DNA of 64,000 bases, taken from the NCBI GenBank assembly GCA_947497485.1, contig CANMHB010000005.1, positions 1 through 64,000 on the forward strand. The letters are read 5' to 3'. The DNA comes from Flavobacteriales bacterium. GTDB lineage: Bacteria > Bacteroidota > Bacteroidia > Flavobacteriales_D > Crocinitomicaceae. The notes beneath the pieces were generated by a model. It was not told the DNA's origin. It did not search any database and saw only the letters and a program-made list of their open reading frames with translations. Shown here in pieces: positions 27,274 through 36,452 of the stretch. Numbering within the stretch: the stretch's first letter is position 1; the number at the start of each line of letters is the position of its first letter. The translations under genes were made by a program, and so were the position numbers.

Positions 27274-28278
27274 CTAAATTTCAAGAATCGTCCCAGACCA
27301 AGACAAACCTATTCCAAATCCACAGATCAGAATGCGGTTACCCTTTTTGATTTTTTCTGTATTCAATGCTCTAGTAAGCGCAATTGGTATGGATGCAGAA
27401 ACTGTATTTCCTATATCCTCCATTTCAATAATGAATTTCTCCTTAGGAATTCGAATTTTCTTTCGAAGTACCTCCAACATTTGCGAATTCGCCTGATGAA
27501 AAACAAAAAAATCAATATCTTCTGTTGCTAATTTTTCTTTTGCTAAAAGATCCTTAACCATTTGAGGTACAACCTTCATTGCGAAGAGGAAAATATCACC
27601 AGCCTTCATCTCCATGCGACCGAGTTTCATTCCTCCAACTTCCGCGTAAAATTCAAGCCAATCAGCTGTCATGAAATCTCTAATACCTGATTTTCGAACA
27701 ATCAATTTATCAAATCCACTTCCATCTGTACCAAAAACAAATTTTCCAATTCCATTTTTTTGATTCCTATTTGAAATCAAGGTTGCTGCTCCAGCATCTC
27801 CAAAAATTAAACGCATCTCAATGTCTTCTGGATGGATAACCTTCGAAGGTACATCTGAGGTAATTAGCAAAACATTTGATGCTTGTCCACTTTCAATCAA
27901 GCCTTTTGCTACGCTTAAGCCATAAACGAAACCTGTGCATCCGTATGGAATATCCAATGTTCCACAATTTTTATTTAACCCCAATCGATCTTGAAGAATA
28001 CACGCTGTAGCCGGTGCACTATAATCCAATCCTTCGGAACAAAAAAGCAAAAAATCCACCTCATCTTTTGAAATAGCATGTTCAAAAAATAATTTCTCCG
28101 CCGCATGAAATCCTAAATCAGATCCTATTTCATCGGAATCAGAAATATGCCTTGACTTTATAGCCGTGCTGCGATAGATTTGCTCCTCATTCAAATTTGG
28201 ATATAAAGTTACCAACGCCCTGTTTGAAAGAACATTCTTAGGTAAGTGATAACTTATAGCTTTAATGTATGCATTCAT
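27274..28278 (-). CDS. KAS III (FabH-like) 3-oxoacyl-ACP synthase, copy 1
   Basis: The 334-residue protein has the intact triad: Cys114 in IPYGCTGFVYG, His261 in FVFHQANSQM and Asn291 in DIGNTVSASIP. It ends in GFGIGLSWSGTI. It is the first gene of the six-gene minus-strand operon. It and the copy at 25949 share most motifs but differ around the acyl pocket (residues 195-225), so substrate chains may differ. Bases 28279-28399 upstream hold no gene; I found no clean promoter box for this strand there. Confidence 0.88.
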   Translation of the reverse strand: MNAYIKAISYHLPKNVLSNRALVTLYPNLNEEQIYRSTAIKSRHISDSDEIGSDLGFHAAEKLFFEHAISKDEVDFLLFCSEGLDYSAPATACILQDRLGLNKNCGTLDIPYGCTGFVYGLSVAKGLIESGQASNVLLITSDVPSKVIHPEDIEMRLIFGDAGAATLISNRNQKNGIGKFVFGTDGSGFDKLIVRKSGIRDFMTADWLEFYAEVGGMKLGRMEMKAGDIFLFAMKVVPQMVKDLLAKEKLATEDIDFFVFHQANSQMLEVLRKKIRIPKEKFIIEMEDIGNTVSASIPIALTRALNTEKIKKGNRILICGFGIGLSWSGTILEI

Positions 28279-28399
28279 TTGAATGTGTGGTACTTTAGAT
28301 TCAAAAAATAACGCTTAAAAAGATTTAATTTCAAATCTAAGTAAACCAATCGTAATTTTTAAAAATATTCATTGAAAATCAAGAAATATTCAATCAGAC

Positions 28400-28430
28400 T
28401 TGTCCAATTTATATGTCTTTGTTACTTTTG
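28400..28430 (+). promoter_or_regulatory. Promoter for the ECF sigma-anti-sigma-PorP operon
   Basis: TTG (28400-28402), a 20-nt spacer and TACTTTTG (28423-28430) fit the housekeeping Bacteroidota consensus. The start codon at 28498 leaves a leader of about 60 nt. An ECF factor often also controls itself from a second promoter, but I cannot identify one. Confidence 0.5.
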
Positions 28431-28497
28431 AAAAGAAAAATAGTTAGACCTGTAACTTTTAGTTCGTTCAAATTGTTTTAACTGCAAAATTCATTAA

Positions 28498-28986
28498 TTG
28501 AAAAGACAGGAGTATAATATCAGCGTTGAAAACCATGGCGATTCGTTATATCGATTTGCTGTGAATTTCCTGAAAAATCAGGAAGAGGCGCAAGATATTG
28601 TACAAGATGTTTTTGAAAAATTATGGATTAATCGGGATAAAGTGGAATTTGAAAAGGCGAAGTCTTGGTTGTTTACTTGTGCGCACAATGCGATGATTAA
28701 TTTCATTAATAAGCGTGCTCGATTTACCAAATTATCTGATGAGATTCAAACTGAAAAAGTTGAATCGTTTTCATTTAGTTTTGAATCAAAGCAAGTAATT
28801 AATCACATTGTTGGTATTTTACCTCCGCTTCAAAAAACCATTATCCTGCTTCGTGATTTGGAAGGTTATTCCTACGAAGAAATTGGGGACATTTTGTCTC
28901 TTAATCCTTCGCAAGTGAAAGTTTACCTTTTCAGAGCTCGATTGAAAATTAAAAAGCAGTTAAAAGGAAGGAACGAACTTGCATGA
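28498..28986 (+). CDS. ECF-type RNA polymerase sigma factor
   Basis: The 162-residue protein has sigma region 2 (SLYRFAVNFLKNQEEAQDIV followed by QDVFEKLW, residues ~14-42) and region 4 (PPLQKTIILLRDLEGYSYEE, then IGDILSLNPSQVKVYLFRAR, ~103-145). There is no region 1 or 3, as in ECF factors. The start is TTG at 28498; the next in-frame ATG would delete region 2, so TTG is strongly favoured. The stop overlaps the ATG of the next gene (ATGA), coupling it to its presumed anti-sigma factor. Its regulon cannot be read from this window. Confidence 0.9.
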   Translation: MKRQEYNISVENHGDSLYRFAVNFLKNQEEAQDIVQDVFEKLWINRDKVEFEKAKSWLFTCAHNAMINFINKRARFTKLSDEIQTEKVESFSFSFESKQVINHIVGILPPLQKTIILLRDLEGYSYEEIGDILSLNPSQVKVYLFRARLKIKKQLKGRNELA

Positions 28987-30746
28987 CTCTCCCTAATAGA
29001 GAAAATATAGACCGTTGGTTATTCGATTATACAGAGGGAAACCTTTCAATCGAACAGGAGGAAATACTTGAGAATTACCTTTTAAACAATCCTGATTTAG
29101 AAATTGATTTAGATGCTTGGCAGGAGGCAAAAATCACTCCTCATGTCATAGAAAATCCGAATAAAGATCGTTACAAGAAACGAAGAAAAATTGCACCTTT
29201 CTATTTTGCAGGAATCGCATTCTTTATGATCGCATTCGGGGGAATTCTTTTGTTGAATTTCAGTGATAAAAATCAGAATGAAAATAGTCAGAATTTAGAG
29301 GTTAAAAATGAAAACTTAAGAAAGAAGACGATTCAATCTGACTTACGTAATAATTCAAACTTAAAAGAATCAAATTTATCGAATAGCGCTGAAAATCAAC
29401 TTTTGATTTCTAACGAAAATAATGGAACCTCAGCAAATCCTCTGAATACATATAATACACGACTCAATAGAAATGAATTTAACGATGAATCGAACCAAGC
29501 TAATTTAATGCTGGCTAAACATAATTCAAATCAAACGACCGTTGACAATATAAATTCATTGAATCCTGATACTGAAGCCTTGAAATTAAATCACAGTTCA
29601 AATGAAAGCGAAAACGCATCGAATGCTGAAAATAAAAATTCTACCGAATCTTTCAATCAATTGTTTTTAGCAAAACGAGAACTTTCTTCATTAAAGCTCG
29701 ATTATTACCAGATTAGAAATGAGGAATTGCATGTTGGCGAATCAGAAGATAATGAATCAACTGAAAATGAAGGATTTAATCTAAATATTGGCGAATTAAA
29801 ACTTTTCCAAAAAATCGAAAAAGTACTTGAAAAAGATCTTGGCTTGAGCAATATTCCAGACCACACGTATTCAATTCCAGAATATTCTAATGTCGATGTT
29901 TTATTCAGTAATATTGGAGCAACGTCACAATTCCGTTTTCAATCTACTTCCACTGCCCGATGGATCGAAAATGAATCACAACGAAAACTATCTCAACAAA
30001 TTACATTAGATGGCTATTCAAGAGGCGCCCAATCCGGATTTGGAATGCAGGCAAACTACGATTTTTTCGCCAACGGTTCAATTCAAAACTGGAATACAGC
30101 ACTTATGTTCTCTCCAAAAATTGCATTAACAAGACGTATTTCTTTAGAGCCGGCCTTACGATTTAAAATTGGGAATAAGTTGCTTAACGAGGATCGAATT
30201 GAAAATCATTCTGCAGTCAATTTCGAAAGTCATACAACGAATCAATTCAACTTTGATTCTTCATTGGCCATTGGAAGCAAACTTTGGTATCGTGATTTGG
30301 ACTTAGGATTAACAATAAATACGCCTTATTTCTACATTGGGGGTCAAATTTCAAATATTTTGAAACATAACAACAATATCTATTCGAATGTAGAAAATTT
30401 AGATATGCGTGCGTCAAACGTTTTCAATGCAATTATCGGAACACAATACATTTCAAGAAATCAGAAAATTGTTTTCTCTCCTTATTGTTTCTTTGAAAAA
30501 ATCAACTCAAGTCGAATTTTTGCTGGATTCAGCTTGAAGTTAAATAAATTCATGATTGGTGGTTCTTATGGAAGCGGCAACATTTCGAGTGGAACAATTG
30601 GTTTATCATTCAAGAACTTTGCTCTTTTAGCTCAAACTTCTTACGGATATGTTTCGGCATTGCAAAAAAATTCATTTACACATCAATTAACCCTTCGTTT
30701 CAACTCCAATGTTGACAAAAAATCAAGGAGATATATAACTTTTTAA
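28983..30746 (+). CDS. Anti-sigma factor fused to a C-terminal beta-barrel-like domain (Dma-like architecture)
   Basis: The 587-residue protein has four parts. Residues 1-65 form a small helical cytoplasmic domain (IDRWLFDYTEGNLSIEQEEI, then DAWQEAK), typical of anti-sigma factors. Residues ~70-92 are one membrane helix after KKRRK. Residues ~95-290 are a low-complexity Asn/Ser/Glu-rich linker. Residues ~305-587 are a beta-rich domain with alternating strands ending in LTLRFNSN, resembling PorP/SprF-type barrels. A linker of ~200 residues could cross the periplasm, so one chain may span both membranes. Dual-membrane-spanning anti-sigma factors (Dma proteins) of Bacteroides thetaiotaomicron have this order. 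The barrel assignment is from pattern only. The gene overlaps the sigma gene by 4 bp and precedes porP by 2 nt. Confidence 0.75.
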   Translation: MTLPNRENIDRWLFDYTEGNLSIEQEEILENYLLNNPDLEIDLDAWQEAKITPHVIENPNKDRYKKRRKIAPFYFAGIAFFMIAFGGILLLNFSDKNQNENSQNLEVKNENLRKKTIQSDLRNNSNLKESNLSNSAENQLLISNENNGTSANPLNTYNTRLNRNEFNDESNQANLMLAKHNSNQTTVDNINSLNPDTEALKLNHSSNESENASNAENKNSTESFNQLFLAKRELSSLKLDYYQIRNEELHVGESEDNESTENEGFNLNIGELKLFQKIEKVLEKDLGLSNIPDHTYSIPEYSNVDVLFSNIGATSQFRFQSTSTARWIENESQRKLSQQITLDGYSRGAQSGFGMQANYDFFANGSIQNWNTALMFSPKIALTRRISLEPALRFKIGNKLLNEDRIENHSAVNFESHTTNQFNFDSSLAIGSKLWYRDLDLGLTINTPYFYIGGQISNILKHNNNIYSNVENLDMRASNVFNAIIGTQYISRNQKIVFSPYCFFEKINSSRIFAGFSLKLNKFMIGGSYGSGNISSGTIGLSFKNFALLAQTSYGYVSALQKNSFTHQLTLRFNSNVDKKSRRYITF

Positions 30747-30748
30747 TT

Positions 30749-31711
30749 ATGAGAAAATTAATCGCTGTTTTATTCATTTTGATCGCCTGTTTTGAATCTA
30801 AGGCTCAAGATCCAACGTTTACGCAATTTTATTCTAATCCGGTTTATTTGAATCCTGCACTTGCTGGTTCGAGTGGTTGTCCGCGTATTGCGCTGAACTA
30901 TCGAAATGAATGGCCGCAACTTACTGGAAACTATGTTACTTACAGTGCCGCGTATGACACATACGCTAAAAATATTTCTGGTGGTATTGGAATCATCGCT
31001 ATGCACGATCAACAAGGTCAGGGAACAATTCAAACGAGCATGATTGGTGGCGTTTATTCTTACAACCTAAAAGTTAATCGTAAATTTTCCATGATGTTCG
31101 GTGCACGAGCTGCTTATTTTCAGAAATTTCTTGATTGGGATAAACTAACTTTTGGTGATATGATTGATCCAAGACGTGGTTTTATATATCAAACAGGTGA
31201 TGTTCCGCGTGGTAATGGCCGAAGAGGATTTTTTGATGCTTCTGCAGGAATTGTTGGTTTTGGGAAAAACTTTTATTTCGGTGCAGCAGTGCATCATTTG
31301 AATCGCCCAGATGAATCATTAATTTTAGGGCAATCTCGTTTACCGATGCGTTTTACAGGACACGCTGGAGCCGACATCAAAATCGGAAACAAAGGTCGCT
31401 ATGCCAGCACAACGAGCATCATGCCAAACATTATCTACCAATACCAAAATGGGTTCCAGGAATTAAACATTGGAACTTATTTGAAGTATGGTAATTTCAC
31501 TGTGGGAGCTTGGTATCGAAACCGCGATGCATTTATTCTTTGTTTTGGCGTTTCAACAGATCGTTTTAAAGTAGGATACAGCTACGACTTAACAGTTTCA
31601 AAACTTGGAAATGGCGTTTCAGGAGGATCACACGAGGTTTCGATGGGAATTAACTTGAAATGTAAAAAGAAACCGAAGAACTTTAGAAAAATATCTTGTC
31701 CTTCATTCTAA
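30749..31711 (+). CDS. PorP/SprF-family type IX secretion outer-membrane protein
   Basis: The 320-residue protein has a signal peptide (cleavage after CFESKAQ). It then shows the family's opening FTQFYSNPVYLNPALAGS, RIALNYRNEWP, and repeated SGGIGI/FGARAAY strands of a predicted 14-stranded barrel. PorP/SprF proteins act in the outer membrane with type IX secretion or with specific adhesins such as SprB. It is the third gene of the sigma operon, so its level is probably under that sigma factor, and it shares a fold type with the anti-sigma C-terminal domain. Which adhesin it serves is unknown. The large surface proteins at 1-9.2 kb are candidates only by presence. Confidence 0.9.
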   Translation: MRKLIAVLFILIACFESKAQDPTFTQFYSNPVYLNPALAGSSGCPRIALNYRNEWPQLTGNYVTYSAAYDTYAKNISGGIGIIAMHDQQGQGTIQTSMIGGVYSYNLKVNRKFSMMFGARAAYFQKFLDWDKLTFGDMIDPRRGFIYQTGDVPRGNGRRGFFDASAGIVGFGKNFYFGAAVHHLNRPDESLILGQSRLPMRFTGHAGADIKIGNKGRYASTTSIMPNIIYQYQNGFQELNIGTYLKYGNFTVGAWYRNRDAFILCFGVSTDRFKVGYSYDLTVSKLGNGVSGGSHEVSMGINLKCKKKPKNFRKISCPSF

Positions 31712-31726
31712 ACCTAAAAATGAACT

Positions 31727-33442
31727 TCATTTTCGATTTAGAACTTGAAAAATAGGCAAACGCATAAAGCTGGGCTCAAAATATTTACTTTTAGAATAAA
31801 TGAAATAAAGTTGCTCCCATTCTGAATTTCTGAAGGATTCATCATTTTTCTTACGCTCAATGTATTCATTTTTTAATTGTGGATTCGATTCTAATATTTC
31901 AGCGATTTTATCCACAAATACGTAGTTGGAGAAATATTCTTTTTCCTGAAGATAGGAATCAAAAAAGTTCCAAGAAAAATAAGAGTCTTCGGCACTTGGC
32001 TGAATAACCGAATGAATAAAATTTGCTGATTTTTGTTTTGTTGGAATGAGAATATCTCCTGGCTTTAAACTATAACTGATTTCTTTTAATTCAAAAGATA
32101 ATTCGCTGTGTTTAAAATGCCCTTCGTAAGGTTTTTCAGGACTTTTATAGTTTTTAGCGAAAAAAGCAGTAACTAAAATCGTTGAATCCGTTTGAATCGT
32201 TTTAAAAAAAACGTTATTGACTTTTAGTCGATTAATTACTTCTTTTTCTTGTCCTCCAACGACGTAAAATTGAGGAATTAGAATTGAATCTCGGTTGACA
32301 TACTTATTAAAATGTGGAATCATCCTTTCATAAGGTTTTGTTCGATCATAAAAAAGTCGTTTCAAACCAGTTATTTCATGTTCAGGGAAAGCGTGTTCAA
32401 AACCTTTAAAATTGATTGAATCTTTTTCTTCAGACAACTGATAATTGAATCGAAACAACTTTTGATCTTGAACCCACAAGTCTGCTTTTCTTCGACTCAA
32501 CTCAATAACTTTCCGATTGATTTTTGTCCAATTGATTAACTCATCCATAAATTCGTAGGTGGCTTTCACGCGATCTGGAAAAGGTTTTAACATATGCGTT
32601 TCAACCGTGAAACTAATCGAATTAAAAAGACTTGCATAACCCATTGCATAGCGAGGTAAATCGTTAAATGCTGCTATTCCTTCATTTGGTGTTTCTCCTT
32701 TTAGTTCGACATAAGGGAAAAGATCTAATTTTTTCGTTCGAAGTTCTTTGGTGATAGAGGGCAACAAATTTCCATAAACCAATTTCCGGAGACTTGGAGC
32801 CATTCGCTCTTTCATTTGAGAAATGTATGTCAAAACATATTGGTAATCGGCACCATTCGAAACATGATTATCGACAAAAATATCCGGATTTAAAGCATGA
32901 AATATTTTACAAAACGTAAAGGCATTCTCTGAATCCATTTTGATGAAATCACGGTTCAAATCAAGGTTTCTGGAATTTCCTCGAAATCCATATTCCTCCG
33001 GACCATTTTGATTTGCACGACTAGTGGATGATCGATTCATCATTCCGCCGACATTATAAGCAGGAATAAAAGCTATTACAGGTAAATTATCAGTTTGTTT
33101 ACCATTTTTAATCCAGCGTTCAAGCCAAATTAAACAAGCATTGATTCCATCAGGCTCACCAGGATGAATCGCGTTATTGATTAAAATGGTGGTTTCCTTC
33201 TTCGCTTTATCAAATGTTTTTAATGAATCTCTTTCACCATTAATGACACATAAATAAATTGGCAAACCATAATCAGAAGGTCCCATTTCATATAATTCAA
33301 CTTCAGGATTTTCCTTTGAAACAGCTTTCAAATGAGCGATTAACTCTTCGTAATTCGGAGAAGTATTTCCTTCCCATTTCGATTGCCCATAACCGAATTG
33401 AAAGCAAAACAAAATTAAAAATGCGCAAGCACTAATTTTCAT
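31727..33442 (-). CDS. Secreted M14-family zinc carboxypeptidase
   Basis: From ATG 33442 (MKISACAFLILFC) the product is 571 residues with a signal peptide ending FGYGQ. Zinc ligands His93 and Glu96 lie in NNAIHPGEPDG, a later His in IFVDNHVSNGAD, substrate-binding NLDLNRDF, and the catalytic-side Glu in FTVETHML. A longer frame from 33490 would place 16 residues before the signal, less likely. It probably trims peptides in the periplasm or outside the cell. The C-terminal ~200 residues carry no domain I recognise. It faces away from trmD, with no more than 83 bp between starts. Confidence 0.85.
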   Translation of the reverse strand: MKISACAFLILFCFQFGYGQSKWEGNTSPNYEELIAHLKAVSKENPEVELYEMGPSDYGLPIYLCVINGERDSLKTFDKAKKETTILINNAIHPGEPDGINACLIWLERWIKNGKQTDNLPVIAFIPAYNVGGMMNRSSTSRANQNGPEEYGFRGNSRNLDLNRDFIKMDSENAFTFCKIFHALNPDIFVDNHVSNGADYQYVLTYISQMKERMAPSLRKLVYGNLLPSITKELRTKKLDLFPYVELKGETPNEGIAAFNDLPRYAMGYASLFNSISFTVETHMLKPFPDRVKATYEFMDELINWTKINRKVIELSRRKADLWVQDQKLFRFNYQLSEEKDSINFKGFEHAFPEHEITGLKRLFYDRTKPYERMIPHFNKYVNRDSILIPQFYVVGGQEKEVINRLKVNNVFFKTIQTDSTILVTAFFAKNYKSPEKPYEGHFKHSELSFELKEISYSLKPGDILIPTKQKSANFIHSVIQPSAEDSYFSWNFFDSYLQEKEYFSNYVFVDKIAEILESNPQLKNEYIERKKNDESFRNSEWEQLYFIYSKSKYFEPSFMRLPIFQVLNRK

Positions 33443-33513
33443 GCAGTAAAAATAGAATAAATTGACAACTAAAATTCTTTCTGTTTTCAATCAATCTGAT
33501 GAAAGGATTAGCT

Positions 33514-33521
33514 TAAATTTG
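33514..33521 (+). promoter_or_regulatory. -7 box for trmD, 4 nt before the ATG
   Basis: TAAATTTG matches TANNTTTG exactly and ends 4 nt before the trmD ATG at 33526. Transcription from it would begin at or next to the start codon. No TTG at the right -33 distance is visible. Confidence 0.4.
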
Positions 33522-33525
33522 TATC

Positions 33526-34203
33526 ATGAGAATTGATATTCTTACCGTTTTACCACAATTGCTTGAAAGTCCTTTTTCCGTTTCGATTATGCAACGTGCA
33601 AAGGATAAGGGCCATGTTGATATTCATATTCATAATATTCGTGATTATTCAACGAGCAAGCACAAAAATGTAGATGATTATCAATATGGTGGCGGAGCTG
33701 GAATGGTTATGAGTATTGAACCAATTGCCACAATAATCGAAAAGTTAAGGGCTGAACGAAAATATGACGAAATAATTTACATGACTCCGGATGGGGAAGT
33801 TCTAGAGCAATCTATTTGCAATCAACTATCTCTTTTCGAGAATATTATGATTTTATGTGGTCATTACAAAGGTGTTGATGAGCGAATACGTGAACATTAT
33901 ATTACGCAAGAAATTTCGATTGGATCCTATGTGCTTTCCGGCGGAGAATTAGCTGCGGCAGTTCTTGTGGATGCTGTAGTTCGTTTAATTCCAGGCGTGT
34001 TAAATGATGAAACCTCAGCGCTTACGGACAGTTTTCAGGATAATTTACTTTCTCCTCCCGTTTACACGCGACCACCTGAATTTAATGGTTGGAAAGTACC
34101 TGAAGTACTTTTATCTGGAAATCCAAAAGAAATTGACAAATGGCGCGAACAACAAGCACTTGAGCGAACCAAAACTCGGCGACCAGATTTATTAAACGAT
34201 TAA
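33526..34203 (+). CDS. trmD: tRNA (guanine-37-N1)-methyltransferase
   Basis: The 225-residue protein has the TrmD knot motifs: [11 protein letters not shown] (residues ~53-63), [14 protein letters not shown] (~107-120), [15 protein letters not shown] (~126-140) and the DSF loop in [14 protein letters not shown]. TrmD adds a methyl to G37 of tRNAs with a G before the 3' base, preventing +1 frameshifts. It ends near [13 protein letters not shown], the linker to the C-terminal domain, and is full length. It stands apart from rpsP/rplS, unlike in Proteobacteria. Confidence 0.95.
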   Translation: MRIDILTVLPQLLESPFSVSIMQRAKDKGHVDIHIHNIRDYSTSKHKNVDDYQYGGGAGMVMSIEPIATIIEKLRAERKYDEIIYMTPDGEVLEQSICNQLSLFENIMILCGHYKGVDERIREHYITQEISIGSYVLSGGELAAAVLVDAVVRLIPGVLNDETSALTDSFQDNLLSPPVYTRPPEFNGWKVPEVLLSGNPKEIDKWREQQALERTKTRRPDLLND

Positions 34204-34269
34204 TTCCTTGTATTTAATTTCTATCGATAGCCTACGGCTAAAAACATTATCTTTGCAAAAATTTTTTTT

Positions 34270-35463
34270 ATGATTCAACTTTCTGATCGTTTGCTAGCTA
34301 TGGAGGAATCAGCTACGATTGCTATGGCTAAAAAAAGTCGTGAACTCAAAGCACAAGGAAAAGATGTAATTTCTCTTTCATTGGGTGAACCTGATTTCTT
34401 CACACCGCAATTTATTAAAGACGCTGCAGTTGAAGCCTTGGAGCAAAATTATACGATGTACACACCTGTTCCCGGATATGATGATCTAAGAGAAAGTATT
34501 TCTTTGAAATTCAAGCGTGATAATGGACTTGATTATGCAAAGGATCAAATCGTAGTTTCTACTGGAGCAAAACAATCGATCGCGAATGTGGTATTGAGCC
34601 TCATTAATCCTGGAGATGAAGTAATTATTCCTGCACCCTATTGGGTTTCATACGTTGAAATCGTAAAAGTAGCTGAAGGAATTCCGGTTATCATTAACGC
34701 TGGAATCGAAAAGGATTTCAAAATATCGGGCGCTGACTTGGAAGCTGCAATTACACCGAAAACGAAAATGTTAATTTTCTCAACTCCATGTAATCCTACT
34801 GGAACGGTTTACACCAAAGAGGAGCTGAAAGATCTTGCGAATACCCTGGTGAAACATCCGCAAGTGGTAGCGTTGAGTGACGAAATTTATGAGCATATAA
34901 ACTTTATCGGAAAACATGAAAGCTTGGCTCAATTTCCAGAAATTTATAATCAAGTAGTTACTGTTAATGGTGTTTCAAAAGCATGGGCAATGACTGGTTG
35001 GAGACTTGGATATATTGGTGCTCCAAAAGAAATAGCTACTGCATGTGATAAAGTTCAGGGGCAATTTACCTCTGCAACGTGTTCGATTGCTCAACGCGCA
35101 GCTATTGCAGCTATGAAAGCAGACCCAAGCGTATTAAAAGATATGATAGAAGCTTTCAAGAGCAGAAGAAAACTTGTGTTGGATGCATTAGCGACAATGC
35201 CTGGAATCAAAGCTAACGAGCCTGGTGGAGCATTTTATGTTTTCCCTGATTGTTCTGCGTTTTTTGGCAAATCAATTAATGGAAGAATAATAAATAATTC
35301 AGATGACCTGTGCATGTATTTGTTGGAAGAAGGATTAGTTGCATTGGTTGGTGGAGAAGCATTCGGAGCTCCGAATTGTTTCAGGATTTCTTATGCCGCA
35401 TCGGAGGAAACGCTTACAAAAGCAATGAATCGAATTAAAGAAGCACTTGCAAAACTTAGTTAG
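34270..35463 (+). CDS. PLP-dependent class I/II aminotransferase (aspartate aminotransferase-like)
   Basis: The 397-residue protein begins with LGEPDF and shows STGAKQSIANV, IIPAPYWVSYVEI, STPCNPTGTVY, LSDEIYEH and the PLP lysine in GVSKAWAMTGWRLGY. FRISYAASEE near the end has the substrate arginine. These fit subgroup I-beta aspartate/prephenate aminotransferases. A TATCTTTG box at 34248-34255 lies 14 nt before the ATG. The stop (TAG) shares a base with the GTG start of the next gene. Confidence 0.9.
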   Translation: MIQLSDRLLAMEESATIAMAKKSRELKAQGKDVISLSLGEPDFFTPQFIKDAAVEALEQNYTMYTPVPGYDDLRESISLKFKRDNGLDYAKDQIVVSTGAKQSIANVVLSLINPGDEVIIPAPYWVSYVEIVKVAEGIPVIINAGIEKDFKISGADLEAAITPKTKMLIFSTPCNPTGTVYTKEELKDLANTLVKHPQVVALSDEIYEHINFIGKHESLAQFPEIYNQVVTVNGVSKAWAMTGWRLGYIGAPKEIATACDKVQGQFTSATCSIAQRAAIAAMKADPSVLKDMIEAFKSRRKLVLDALATMPGIKANEPGGAFYVFPDCSAFFGKSINGRIINNSDDLCMYLLEEGLVALVGGEAFGAPNCFRISYAASEETLTKAMNRIKEALAKLS

Positions 35464-36449
35464 TGAATTACAAAGAAATTTTTGAGAAATTCAACAAACT
35501 TCGTGTTCTTGTAATAGGAGACGTAATGATGGATGCTTATGTTTTGGGGAAGGTAACACGAATTAGCCCTGAAGCACCTGTTCCAATTATTTCTCTCGAC
35601 GAAGAAGATCAACGCATTGGAGGTGCAGGGAATGTTGCATTAAATTTAGTGGCCCTTGGTGCAAAACCAATCATTGCAACGGCAGTTGGATCGGATTCAA
35701 ATGGAGAAAAATTAACCAACTTATTAAATTCAAACGGAATTTCAACGGATGGAATCATTTGTTGTAAAAATCGAAAAACTACAGTAAAAACAAGAGTAAT
35801 TTCCAACAAACAACAATTGTTGCGTATTGACTCTGAAGATACTTTTCCAATCTCAAAATCTGAAGAAGATCTCCTTTTGGAAAAGATAAAAATCTTAATC
35901 AATGAAGGCTTAGACGCAATTATTTTTGAAGATTACAACAAGGGCGTTTTAACAGAACGAATAATCTCAACCACAATTGAACTTGCAATTAAAAATAAGA
36001 TTCCAACATCTGTAGATCCAAAAAAAGAGAACTTTTTCACCTACAAAAATGTTACACTTTTCAAACCGAATTTGAAGGAATTGAAAGAAGGATTGAATGT
36101 GAGTTTTGATATTTCTAACGGAAAACAAGATTTTGAAAATGCTGTTGGACTATTGGAAAGTAAAATAAATAATTCCATTTCATTTATAACACTTTCAGAA
36201 CATGGCGTTTTCATTCAGAACAAAAATGAAAAACACTACGCCAAAGCACATGTGAGAAACATAGCTGATGTTTCGGGCGCTGGGGATACAGTCATTGCCG
36301 TTGCAACACTTTGTTTGGCTGCCAATTTAGAAATTGAAAAAATTGCTGAAATAGCTAATATTGCTGGCGGTTTAGTTTGTGAAAAATCGGGGGTTGTGAG
36401 TATTCAAAAAGATGAATTGCTTCAAGAAGTTGAAGAATTATTAAGCTAA
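35463..36449 (+). CDS. RfaE1/HldE-domain-I-like sugar kinase (PfkB family)
   Basis: The 328-residue protein starts at GTG (TAGTG overlap with the gene before). It has VLVIGDVMMDAYVLG, ISPEAPVPI, RIGGAGNVALNL and the C-terminal PfkB signature DVSGAGDTVIAV (residues ~269-280), whose Asp is the catalytic base. The SPEAPVP and GGAGNVA motifs are typical of D-glycero-beta-D-manno-heptose-7-phosphate kinase, which feeds ADP-heptose synthesis for LPS. The adenylyltransferase domain of bifunctional HldE is absent, so RfaE2 would be elsewhere. Related Bacteroidota ADP-heptose-like kinases cannot be excluded. Confidence 0.82.
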   Translation: MNYKEIFEKFNKLRVLVIGDVMMDAYVLGKVTRISPEAPVPIISLDEEDQRIGGAGNVALNLVALGAKPIIATAVGSDSNGEKLTNLLNSNGISTDGIICCKNRKTTVKTRVISNKQQLLRIDSEDTFPISKSEEDLLLEKIKILINEGLDAIIFEDYNKGVLTERIISTTIELAIKNKIPTSVDPKKENFFTYKNVTLFKPNLKELKEGLNVSFDISNGKQDFENAVGLLESKINNSISFITLSEHGVFIQNKNEKHYAKAHVRNIADVSGAGDTVIAVATLCLAANLEIEKIAEIANIAGGLVCEKSGVVSIQKDELLQEVEELLS

Positions 36450-36452
36450 AAA

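Noticed and set aside
31717..31733. AAAATG-AACTT-CATTTT palindrome after porP
   Set aside because: A very weak AT-rich stem without a GC core; not a credible terminator.
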